Of a stretch of 64,000 nt of DNA, positions 53,301 to 64,000 are shown in pieces; positions within the stretch are counted from its first letter, which is position 1, and every line of letters starts with the position of its first letter. A program made the position numbers and the translations under genes. The stretch comes from Oxyruncus cristatus. Its lineage: Eukaryota > Chordata > Aves > Passeriformes > Cotingidae. The DNA lies in NCBI GenBank assembly GCA_013399855.1, contig VXAY01000115.1, positions 62,340 to 126,339 of the forward strand. Reading direction: 5' to 3'. The notes under the pieces were generated by a model. That model had not been told where the DNA came from and did no database searches. It was given only the letters and a program-made list of their open reading frames with translations.

Positions 53301-56300
53301 CCTCCAGGCTCGGACTTGTCTTAATACCTTGGAAGCCAGTCATGAAAATCTCGCTAGGCTGTTCCCAGATCCCTGCATTTGCAGGAGTGTTCTTAGCCTT
53401 AAGTAGTGCAGCAAGGTGGTGTGCAGTACTTCACTGAATTTGGAGTTTCTACCTCTGGATTAGGGTGACTGTTTTATTAAGAACCTGAGAAAACTACAGC
53501 AAGTGCTCTGTATGACCAAGTCAGAACGGATTGCACTATCTGCTGTATGGCAGGCAGCTCCCAAGAATTGCTAGCACTCAGTCTGGCATGGGTTTTTTTT
53601 TTCTGCAAAGTCCTTTACCTCTGTGCCAGCAGGTCAGCTTTTATTCAAATGCTAAAAGAAGCTTGTCTAATGCCAGATGAGTGGTTTTGTAGGAAGAGGA
53701 ATCTTATGTATTAGGGCATTCTAAGTAGATATCCAAATTAAGAGTTAAAACTCAGACTTGGAAAAGAAGGAGTTCTCAAAAGCAATAGAAACAAAGGTGT
53801 CACCCAGTGAGGTGTCTCCCAAACCAGTCACAAATACAATACACTCTGGCAGGACATCCTGAATAGATCTCTTCCAAACTGCAGAAAAATTCCCCACCAC
53901 CATGGAAATGCCACTGTAATTAGGGATATTACAGTGATATTAGGGATATTTTTTAAACTCGCTTTTATGCAACTTGGCTTCCTGCCACTCAAAAAGAACT
54001 CGTGGTAATACAAAGTCATAGACTTGATAGGCATCTAAACATATTGGGTTACCAGCCACATCTGTGATGTCCAAAACATCAACTTCCTTTGACAAACTGC
54101 AAGTCCTACAACATCGGGCTCCTAATTTCCCAGTTACGTCGCCTTTAAAACCTTTAGCAGCTGATTAATGCAATAAGTTTTCCATGATCAACCTGCAGGA
54201 TCACCATGAATCCAGCTATCCTACCAGCACCCATTTTTTGTTCCTAATACTGAATGAAATTCCACTCCTCACTGTTCTCTTAGACATCTTCTCTCAGAGG
54301 CACAGTGAGAAGCGTGGTGGGGTTTTTTTCCAAAGAAATTGTTCTGGGCCGACATAAATAATCTCCTTTCCTGAACATATTTTTTAATCTTGGGCAAAAG
54401 GGGTAAAAGAAAAAGTTGGGATGTGCTAATTCCAGCTACAGCCAGGCTTGAATGTCAGATCAAGTCTGCTTTCAAAGCATCTAAGAATATTACACAGCTA
54501 AGAAGAAAAGAAGATAAATACAGGGTCAAAGCATGTATTTCTGGGGATCATGAGGGGAAAAAAGAACTTTCTACTTTCACTTTTCTAAAGCAACAAAGTA
54601 CTTAAATATTGCAATAACCATTACAAAAATTAAAGTTAGCAATTATCAACAGAAAAATCACTGTTAATAGAATATTCTTACATTTTGGAGGGGGGAAAAA
54701 GCTACATGCATTAAATACTCATTTTGAGGTGAGTGCTTCCTGCTTACTATAAAAAGCAAATGTCCTGAGGACAAAATAATACTGTCTGTGCATAATAGGG
54801 AATTAGGGGAATATACCACAGCAGTATTTCATTTATTATTAATTACTAAATTAGTAGTGAAATATAAGGTTCTGTATGAAGGGAAAGTAAGACCTTTGGA
54901 TGTTGTCAGCAGCCCTAACTGTACATCGATGCTGGAGTGATTGATGCCAGGCAACACCAGAGCATGTCACAGATTAATCCTCAGCCAAAGACAGAGGTGT
55001 GTGGGAATCGTGCCAACCACTGAACACGGATATTATTCCCTGCTTTGGTATACTCAGGCAAATATAGTATTTCAACTTCCTTTAAAGGAAAGAAAAGGCT
55101 CAACAGACACACTGGAGTCTATTTATGCTGCTGGTTAACAGGGTCCATGCTGCAGGTGCATAATTGCCTAAAGCAATCACTTCCAAATGAAACAAGGCAG
55201 TTTTACTATTTGCTTCCTTTCTGCCTTTACCTCGGCAGAAACCTTGCATTTACTTTTGTCCCAATGGGAGGAAAAACTGCCAGCAACTCCGATGGGACTG
55301 AGCTGATTAACTGATTAGCATCCTAAAGTAGAAGGTTAGAAAGTGAATTTTCTATTATGGAGCAATTGCCATTGGAAAGTAATCTTGTTTATTAACTGCC
55401 TTTTTATCTTCTCTGGAGGGTTCCTTGACACAAGATAATGGAATTTGCTCACTCTTTAGTGTTTAAAACCATAATCATATATAGAAAAGCAAGCATTTAC
55501 TGTGTCATTAAACCGAGGTAGGGAAGACTGACTTGAAGAGTTCTTGGTGTCTTACAAACCTTTTTATCATTTCAATTAACATTGCCAAATGTTCTGGTTT
55601 ATATGGCAGACATAAATGAAGTTTTACAGGCTTTCTAGGTGTGTTTATATCCTAATTAATTTTAGCAACTGAGATTAGTTGCAAGAGCGAGACTACACAC
55701 AGAAAGCTCAGGGAAAGGGCAGGGCCATGAAAAACAATTCAGTTGCCATCTACCCAGGGAAAGGTGCTCAAAGGTATTTGCAATACAGGACCTTCAAAAC
55801 TTGTCTGCATGCTAAGTTTATCATTTCCAAATGACAGTTTAACAGTTTTGTTGCTCCTTCTCCCTGTCCTTTGACAAAGGCCCCTCACCACACCGCGTGT
55901 TTGTCTCCTTATTCTCTGTGGGGAGGGAATGACACCGTACCAAAGATGCCTCTTCCTAACACCAAATTCATCCATTTTCCCCATTTGGCAGAATCCCTCT
56001 GAGCAGGATTTAGGGGGCTTGCTTGTTTGTTCATCATTCAGCCTCTGCATGGGAAGATTCAGCACTGAGCTCATTTAACCGGAGCACATTCAGAGCACTT
56101 CCAACTTCCTTACAATGAAACCAATTGCCTCACTCAGATATCTCCACCCTTCAGTCCAGGTTTCCTCCCTCCTTTTGCCTTCCTGCATCCTTAGGAGATG
56201 CAGAAAAATGTCATCCTCTCCCCCCTGCCCTCGTGCACCATCTGCAAACAGCCCCACGTTCTGAAGACGGTACATTTTTACAGACCGGGAGCTTTGGGCA

Positions 56301-56483
56301 CGGGTTCCATGCGAGGGGAAGATTGATGGATCTGAACATATTGGCAAGCCCCACTCCCAGGCTACGAATCAAAACAATATTCCTCAAGTCATGCGTTATT
56401 ACTTTTCGTTTGGTGCTTATTGATTAACTGCCAAGGGTAAAGATCTTGCTTTTTAAAACAAGGCAGCCGCGGTGGTCTTTTTT

Positions 56484-56500
56484 AAAAAAAAAAAAAAAAA
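56484..56500. repeat. Homopolymer A17
   Basis: Seventeen A residues follow ccgcggtggtcttttt. A target-site duplication and an upstream retrocopy were sought and not seen. Confidence 0.9.
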
Positions 56501-59500
56501 GTTTGTAAGAGAAAATATCCAACAGCAAAGGCCCAGCTAAATTTTTTGTAGATATTCTCTTCCCTTCCAATGTATAATAGCAGGGAAAAAAAAAGTAGTA
56601 AAATTTAAAATTTGACTGAAACTAAAATTCCAAATTCTTTTTGGCTAAGACAATAAAAGAGTTTTCATTCCTATCAATCTAAACTTGTATGCTACAATTA
56701 GATTTTTAATGACATAAAATCGGGTTTAAAACACCTTTGGACAAATTCTGAGTGTTTCAAAAATATTAAAATACCCATTTTCAACTATATTGAGAAGTTA
56801 ATATAACATTTTCTTTCACATAAATAAGCGTTAACAGTTTGCCGCTCTTGGAATTAACATTTCCTTTTAATGATGCCTCATTCAGACATTAGTAGTTCAC
56901 ACAACCAGCTGAAGATTAAATAACTGACCTCAACAGTTGCTGTTTCAGAGCAGTGAGTGTCACTCCACACCTTTCACTGTGGGACACCGCAACAAAAGCT
57001 ACATAAAGCAGATTATGTCAAATGCTCTGCACTCCCTGTTTGTTTTGTTGTAATTAAAATAACTTAGCAAATTCCCAGCAAAGAGCAAATATTTTGAGAG
57101 GGTCTGAAGTTCCCTGTGTTGTATGTACAGAGGGAATTACAGCATCCTAATTTTCCCCAGGCTTTTCAGCAACAGGCAAATACCATAATTACAAAATAAC
57201 TGTTTTCTCTCCCCGCCTCCCCAAGCTATGAAGTGAGTCCCGTGGCTCGAATGTGGTGAGCAGTAAGTCAAAAATGTTATGGACTGTTCTTTCTTCCTGA
57301 AATAAAGCTCCTTCCTTTTACTAAAAACCAGGAGCTTAGATATTCTGTCTCGAAAAATTGGATCTAGCTTTCCAGAAGAGTTAATTTTATATCTACCCTA
57401 ATTTGTTGATAATTAAGAGCGTATTTCCCAATTGATGCCCTTACACATTCATTCAGTAAGAGATCTAGGTCAAACCTGATCAAGAAGAATATTTTGTTGT
57501 ACTGAGAAAGGTATTTTCTCTCCCTCCTTCCAATATGTACAACAGCGATAAATATCAGCATTGATTAACCTGAGACTATTTGAAATACGAGTATGGTATG
57601 TGGCTGTACAGCTGTATCATGTAGGAGTTAGTAAAGGTAATAAAAGAGTGATTCTTCTCTATTTCTTGTGGTAACATGAAAGAACATAAAGATCTGTCAA
57701 GGAATAATCAGAATAAGCCACTTTGGCTAGGAGAGCCAATTGTTTTCCAGGTACAGGTTTCTGTAAGTTCCTGGTTTTGTAGAGACATCAGATATAAAAT
57801 GTCAGAATTAGATTTATCAAGGTAAAGAGACAAGTCAATGTTCATTTCTATGGAATTTAATCAAGAAATTTCAGTATAGATCAACATGGAAAATGTTAAT
57901 TATAAAAGCCACCTTGCCTAGAAATATTCCATTTCTGAAGCGCTACGTTTCATCTCCTTCGGCTCTGGAAATCAATAAATGGGTCGAGAAGCAGCTCTGG
58001 GCTGTGGAAGAAGCTCCCCCTTACACACCTGAAGGGATTTATTTGAGGCAAAGAAAAAGAAGATGGTGGCACTGGGCCTAACTTATGAATGAACTGTAGC
58101 AGGGAAGAGGCTGATATTTGCTGCCTAACCTTTTGGGGAGTTTTCTTTTAAGGTACATAAAGGTTTCTCCTAAGGTTTCTCTGGCACATCCTGTGATGGC
58201 ATTAAAGAAAATGTGGGCAGGTTGGTTGGTTTCCTCATTGTTAAAGGCAATAGCCACCACCTACTGGTGTTTTCCTCTTGGGAAAACCAGTGAGAACTGG
58301 AGTTGGTTTGAAGCATTATTCCCAGGACAACAAAGCTAGGAGCGGAGAGGTTTGTTGGAATTCATTTATACAACAAATGTGGTTTTGAAGTAACCACAGG
58401 CTGACTCTAATGACTTCGCAGGAACCAGGCAGAAACCTAATCCTGTATGTTTAGCTCTGCCATACCACAAAGGGGGAAAAACCCACTAGTTTACCCATAT
58501 ATTTAAACATTAGTATTACACCCAGTGCAAACTAAGTCTAAGAAGAGATTTCCTTCTATTAAGTTAGCTTAGGATCTGGGAGATGATGGAGGATGTACTC
58601 AGGGAAGGCAGATATCATCAATACTGTTTTGTTCACTGTCAGATTTGGAAAAAAGTTCAGACACCCACAAAAACCTAACAAGGCCAAAAAAAAAAGGCAA
58701 ATTAAGCTGAAAGGAAACGTGAGTGATTCAGAAATATCAGAACGATAACAATGAACTCAACAGTGTTCCGTGCTCCAAATGCCTTTGGAAAAATTTCAGC
58801 TGAATGTCTCCTGTTTTTTAATCACCATTTCACTCTGAAAATGTTCTGACCTCTCCATGGTTCTCGGAATTTTCTTTTCCCTGCTAAGCTACAGGTCGTT
58901 CGTTTTACTTTGCAAATTCAACCCTGTCTCCCCCTGAGTAAAATAAAAGCCTCTATTCTACTTGCAAAAGACAATGCTTTTCATACATATAAAACATTTG
59001 CAGGTGCTACAGTATGATTTAACACTTTAATGGACAATGAGTGATGGATTCAAAATACTCACTATACCCTTTCTTACAGATATTCTCCAGGTTTTACTAT
59101 TAACTGTGGTGTTTCAAACACATATAAAGGGGATGTTTTCTTTCTCTGCATGTACAAGAATCAACAGTTAAACTACCTGAGGCTTTTTTCCCAGGTTAGA
59201 ATGTTTTAATGTACTTTTCCTCAATGTGTACTTAGGGTTTTCCTTTTTTTTTTAATAATGGTAATGTGATGGCACTTGATTAAAAACAAACAAAACCGAT
59301 CAGCCAACAGCTCCTCTGTAATCCCAAATGCAATTCTCACCGGTTTGCTTTCCTGAGAGCAAGGCTGGCTCTTGGTATCTGCCATCTGCTTCTGGAAAAA
59401 AACCCTGCCCTGGTAATTTCCCCATACATGGCATTTTTATTGTTTGTGCTTTCCTCATAAGGAAAAGCCAAAATATTTGAAAGTTTCTAAATGAATTAGA

Positions 59501-61869
59501 AATTCGTTTTTAAGAGTTAGGAGGTTTGTTCCTGCCTACCCAGCAACAGTTTTGATAGCTAAGTTTTAAGGTCTACCAGGGGCTGCAAGGGTGGCCACTC
59601 CGCATAACAACACAAATCAACAGCTAGTGTTTGATACGTATTTCTGCCAGTCAAAGGAAGCCAAGCTTTATTTCCACGAACTCAAGAAATTTCCTAAAGG
59701 TCAACATTACTCTCTGTGTAATGAGGTCATCTATTATGTTCTATTGACTCCAGCTGCTCCGGGAGTAATTCACTTATCTCCTTTCTCTATTTGAGTAGAG
59801 CAGTTAAATTAGAAAGTATGACCTGTTCACTGAAAGAGAACCAGCAAGAAAGATAGTGCTCCTCACCTTCCCACTGAACAGGTTCTTCCCGGTTTTTCTG
59901 CAGGGGGGATGGGTGTTACACATCCCTTTGTATTTCAGATCCCCCAAACAGGTGGGATCACACAGTGACCAGCAGTCACAGGTATAGCCATGTCACTTGA
60001 CAAGCGTAGGAAGAGCCTTTTCGAATGAACTTAAACACGTTCTGCCGACTGGGGGCAAAAGTTGAGTTCAGTTTTCTGACTCTTAGCAGCCAGAGTGAAG
60101 AAAAGTGTGCTCTTACAAGAGGAAAGAAAGCAGAACCAGCAGGCACTCACGTGAAGCTGCTGCCAGGCCTTCAGAGCTCGGAGGAAGGCGGATTCACACA
60201 AGACACGCAACTGAACTAATGCTTTGGACCTGCTTCATCTTACAAGCTAAATGTTTATATTTTCCCTCTCCCCTCCTCTTGCAAATGAAACAGTTCAATT
60301 CCCTGCACAGGGAGGACACAAATTAATTGATCTCTCCCAAGAGTTCATTTCTATCAATAGCAAGCTGTTAGCCAAGCCCTTGCCAGCCGGTGAAAGGAGG
60401 CACGCATTAATGTGTCCCTAAACACAGGGGAAACGTCATCGGTGTTTGGAAAAGCAGCAGCAAAAGCAGATGAGTGACATTTCTGACCAAAGGAAACAAG
60501 CAAAGCCAAAACTTTTCAGGTAATCTCAGGCTAAGATACAGAAAGGCAAAGGGCAAAAGCCAGAGTGGCACGTGCCAGCTGTGCCACTCTTCTACCAGCC
60601 TCGATTGAATGTCTTACTCAGGAAGATACACTAAAATTCCTATTGGAAATTGATTGTTCCAATTACTATTGTAATAACTTAGCCTGTCTAACTAACCGGT
60701 AGATGTGTATCCTCTAGGAATAAATATTTAAGCAAAATGCAAATCATACACCAAAATGAACTTCTGAATCAAACATCAAGGACAAAAGTCCTACTAAGTT
60801 GAAAGCCATTACATGTTGACATTTGTCTTAATTGTCTTCAAACACAATGAATCCTACAGCCAGGATTCTCATTTCTTGTGGAAATGTTTAAGTTCTGTAT
60901 CTGTACTTATGACCCGGAGCATAAAACCTGTTCACTTTTCCTCTGATTTGTTGCAGTTCACAATGTGACAGTTGGATTCCATTACAGGTCTGATTGTCAA
61001 AAGGCAACCTTATTTCCCTTTCTCCTTGCTCTCATGTGACTGATGAAGCAAAATGAGGAAAATAAGATAAAACACCAGCTGAAATTTTGAGAAGGAAACT
61101 GTTCAGCTCAAATGCCTTTTGTTTGTCAATCACAGTTACAAGCTTGTCCATTTTTCTTATTCTTTGCAATCATTATATCAAATAAGAGTTCTTAAAGCTT
61201 CCCAGTTCCTAGATACTCTTCATGAAGCAACTACCAGTTTTGCTTCTAAGCACAGACTGGTAAACTGCGAAGGTATATGAAGCCAAGCTCAGGAAAATAC
61301 ATTTCATGGGAAGCATTTCCCTTTAATAATTTATAGCTGCATTTTTTCTTAGCCCCTCCAAGCCTTACGCTATCTCCCTGTACCGTTGCTTCTGCTGAGT
61401 TCTGCAGCACTAATTTATGTGTAAGCAGAAAGGTTTGTCATGAAATTGTTCTGTGGTGGCACCACAGTCTCCACAGAGGGTTTGACACAGAGTCTTGTAT
61501 ACAGTTTCGAGTCTGAGAGACGCGGATTTTGGAATTCTGCTGAGTGAAGAATTTAACTTGAAACAAAGCTTTTTAATTGGCTTTTCTGTTTAGCTGTATT
61601 TCTTTGAAAGTGGCTGTTTCTCTGCACCAGAGGATGGGTGCCAGGTAGCTGTTTTCCACAGCTCATCACTTTTGAATCCTGCCCTGAGCCATTCCCCCAG
61701 AGGGCCTGAGCTGAGATTGTACCATCATGGCACTTCATCATTTCTCTTGCGCTGCCACTTTCAGCCATCAGGTTCTTCCTAATCTGTTATCTCAGTCCGG
61801 AAAGCATTACTGCATTTATTTGCATTTCCACATGCTTATTAATTCATTTAATCTAAAATCAAATATTAC

Positions 61870-61982
61870 CTTGTTTTTGTACCCAAGTACTAAAACCTGA
61901 AATATGCCTCCACCATCATAAAGCTGCTTGCGAACAACGAGGAGCTTTTTCCCAGCCACCACAATCTGGCATCCAATGATCT
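61870..61982 (-). CDS. Candidate coding exon, product unknown
   Basis: On the minus strand, an acceptor-like aacttgcag precedes 37 open codons that end at a good donor, acaag|gtaata. The translation runs from IIGCQIVVAGKKLLV to VLGYKNK and has a protein-like mix (QLYDGGGIFQ in the middle). It contains CpG-bearing codons, unusual for this DNA. If the acceptor is tgcag the exon starts with two bases of a split codon; a second AG two bases on would give phase 0, which suits the candidate exon at 62,431-62,477. The polypyrimidine tract is weak. I do not recognise the protein, and length and splice signals alone cannot exclude chance. Confidence 0.35.
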
Positions 61983-62677
61983 CTGCAAGTTGCACATTTA
62001 ATTAGTCTGAGAAACTCATTAAGGTATCTGGAATATTAAGATGATAGCATTGTTCTGAGTAGCACTGTGCACAACCTAATCTGGCAGATGGCACAGGCTG
62101 CTGACACCTGTGCTGCTTTGCCATCTTGCTGACAGATACAAACAGTCAGCAGTATAATTGTAAGATACATAATCATAAAAGAGGGCCCGAAAATAAAATA
62201 CCCATCAAATCTTCTGTTTTCTGGACGCCTGTTTGTTCATAAAGAAGCATTTTGTATTCACCCAACTGGGTTTGAAAAAAGAGATGCACAGGTTGAGGTT
62301 TTGTTGTTATTTCTATAAACGCCACTTAAGATTTTATGCCCTGCTCTGCTGAGGAGCCAAGCACAGCTCCCTTCTGTGGGAGTGACAACACGGGGCTGTT
62401 GGGGTCAGGAGAAACTTTATGCCTCCTCACCTGAATGCTCAGATGACATATTCGCTTTTGCTCCTCATTAGTCCAGACTCAGAGAGTACTTCCAGCGCTC
62501 CGGGGGATCTGATTAAAAATGGACAAGCTTTACGATGCCGCAGCTTGCAACTACTTTGCCTCCGCTGATAACACTGATGTGATGGCAACCCTTTTTCCTC
62601 TCTGGCAAATTGCAAGGTATTTTTAGGTTTCAAAGAGAGAGGCACAACCCAGACAAGACAAAGTTAATTACCAAAGC

Positions 62678-62700
62678 TTCAGGCACGCGGTGTGCCTGAA
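62678..62700. repeat. Inverted repeat, 9-bp stem with 5-nt loop
   Basis: The arm ttcaggcac at 62,678-62,686 pairs perfectly with gtgcctgaa at 62,692-62,700 around gcggt. The stem is GC-containing and includes CpG sites, which are scarce in this window. It is too short for a microRNA precursor and shows no tRNA boxes. A palindromic protein-binding site is possible. Confidence 0.7.
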
Positions 62701-63184
62701 ATCGTATCGTGTGAAAAGTGTCATATAAAGTGTAAGGTTTCTTGTATGTTTTTGGGAAAACGGTGTTTTGCTTGCACACCTCAGTAGCAATGGTAGACAA
62801 CAGCAGAGCATCAATGCACAGAAAAGGAGAAGGAGAGAACAATGGATGTATTTGCGCTAGAATGAACTTCTAAAAAGAAGTTCTACCAATAAACATTTCT
62901 CAAACCTCAAGTTAAAAAAAACCCAAACAACTTATCAGATTTCCAAAATACCCCCCCTTCCTTTTGATTTGCAGGTAATAAATTAAGAGAAAAATACTAG
63001 TTGGTAAAATGTTTCCTTAAAAAGACCCTGTGAGATTCAGGACTGCTTCAGTAGCCAGAACCATGTGAGATCTCACACCCTCGTGGGCTCTTTGTTGCAG
63101 AACCTGATGGACTGCCATTCCAAATAGCGAGGCAAAACTTGTCTCTGATTCCTGGGATTTATTTCCTCTCAACCAGTTTATTAC

Positions 63185-63350
63185 TGCAAGGATGAAATAG
63201 TTCTCTGCTATTCTCGTGGAGAACCTCGTGTAGTAAATGTTTCTCCCCCACACCACCAGTCTTATCTAGTGAAATCACGATTTGTGGTTGACCTTTTAAA
63301 ACCCATCCACATACTTTTACATAAAGTTGTTCCAGAAGCTTGGATTGCTG
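63185..63350 (-). CDS. Candidate coding exon, product unknown
   Basis: Fifty-five open codons on the minus strand lie between the acceptor-like ctaccag and the donor-like ttgca|gtaata. The frame has no ATG, so it is not apparent as a start-to-stop reading frame. Visible segments include SKLLEQLYVKVCGWVLKG and ISLDKTGGVGEK, a plausible globular-protein composition. It ends with one spare base. The next candidate to the left (62,431-62,477, with TNEEQKRICHL) needs exactly that phase. The open frame continues beyond the donor to a stop about 13 codons on, so the boundary is uncertain. No family was recognised. Confidence 0.25.
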
Positions 63351-63419
63351 CTGGTAGCTTTGTCAGAAAGTAAACTGCAAGCCTGAGTGCTGCAGTGTTT
63401 GGGGGTTCTTTCTCATTAC

Positions 63420-63500
63420 TGAAATAAACTTGGATGCCTTCCACCAATCAATGCTGGAAATTAATTCCTTGTATTTCCTGGCGTAAATATGTCTCATCAG
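63420..63500 (-). CDS. Candidate coding exon, product unknown
   Basis: Twenty-seven open codons on the minus strand end at the donor-like tttca|gtaatga. The translation begins LMRHIYARKYKELI and continues with SSIDWWKASKF. The acceptor is either ccag or the AG two bases later. A possible upstream first exon (63,685-63,735) has an ATG at 63,733-63,735, an in-frame stop shortly before it, 17 codons (MKDPAEEMENV at the start) and the donor aagag|gtaatgg. The joining phase works only with the second acceptor. Product unknown; short length makes chance plausible. Confidence 0.22.
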
Positions 63501-64000
63501 CTCTGGATTTTGGCACCGTAACCCCAAAAGGGCAAAGCGTGCCAACCCGTGCATTGGTGACAGTTATTGGCAGCCCATATAACGCCATCATGTTTTGGGA
63601 AAGCCTGCCCACTTTCACAAAACTATTAGTGTCTGTGTGTGAGTGTGTGTACATATATACGTATTTACCCGTGCCAGCCATTACCTCTTGCGGTGTTAAT
63701 GCCACATTTTCCATTTCCTCAGCTGGATCTTTCATCCTCACGTCAGAGGTTAGGCCTCACCACACTACAAGTTTTCTATTATTAGGTATTCTTTCCTGCC
63801 AAGACAGACACCTTCCCTGCCCTGTGTGTCAGAGCCACTGTCCTGCAGTGAAGGATGCTCTTGCAGAGGACGTGGTAGCTTTTAATTTCCTGTCACTACA
63901 ATCCTTATTTATTAAGAACCCATAGAGCTTGTCCACTCAGTTGACTTATACAGGCCATGCTAACCTTGTGTGATATTCTCTTAGTGAAACCTAAGAATCC

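Larger units (their letters stand above)
34862..64000. other. Single-copy AT-rich DNA with scattered exon candidates
   Basis: Outside the exon candidates listed separately, this part holds homopolymer runs, a small TA microsatellite, a slightly GC-richer patch at 44,110-44,240 with a cagcggcgg word, and the hairpin at 62,678-62,700. No CpG island, RNA gene or interspersed repeat was recognised. Confidence 0.6.

Noticed and set aside
63434..63925. 163-codon plus-strand open frame
   Set aside because: No recognisable domain, odd composition (runs of Cys, Ser and Thr around a GT-rich tract), and minus-strand candidates overlap it.
1..64000. Prokaryotic features (operons, CRISPR array, insertion sequences, attachment sites, origins)
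   Set aside because: No long coding frames, no ribosome-binding context and no regularly spaced direct repeats apart from the minisatellite, whose unit and spacer structure is not that of a CRISPR array.

Overview
This window looks like non-coding nuclear DNA of a vertebrate, most probably a bird. That is an inference from AT-rich single-copy sequence, strong CpG scarcity, no continuous open frame longer than about 180 codons, no operon-like gene packing, and no Alu, L1 or other young interspersed repeats that I can recognise. It reads as one very large intron, a gene desert, or a sparsely exonic part of a long gene. I see no rRNA, tRNA, CRISPR array, insertion sequence or CpG island.

Two features stand out. 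The first (about 23,455-23,850, minus strand) is a decayed piece of reverse-transcriptase/RNase H polyprotein of the Ty3/gypsy type. It keeps an open frame of about 130 codons, and the linker and start of the RNase H domain are still readable. The second (34,541-34,861) is a GC-rich minisatellite with alternating 31- and 33-bp units, including a perfect 95-bp higher-order duplication. Most units carry a core that reads CCGCCATTTTG on the minus strand, which resembles the recognition site of the zinc-finger factor YY1. It lies about 160 bp from a very AT-rich block (34,240-34,383), so base composition changes abruptly there.

Minor structures are a 15-bp-stem AT palindrome near 18,567, a 9-bp-stem hairpin near 62,689, a 16-bp direct repeat near 31,475, homopolymer runs (G11, A16, A17, T15), and two stretches (about 29,040-29,480 and 45,420-45,790) whose texture suggests conserved regulatory elements, though only alignment could show that.

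On coding potential: by eye I found short open segments on the minus strand flanked by plausible splice sites, several of which join in compatible reading phase (clusters near 63.7-61.9 kb, 43.7-41.9 kb and 37.1-33.7 kb, with weaker ones further left). I list the best as low-confidence exon candidates. Their translations match no protein I recognise. They average well under the usual vertebrate exon length, and the plus strand yields at least one equally good candidate, so chance is a serious explanation. No gene is assigned a symbol. Layout in order: 1-23.4 kb featureless single-copy DNA with weak exon candidates; 23.4-23.9 kb retroelement relic; 23.9-34.2 kb single-copy DNA; 34.2-34.9 kb AT block and minisatellite; 34.9-64 kb single-copy DNA with the better exon candidates.
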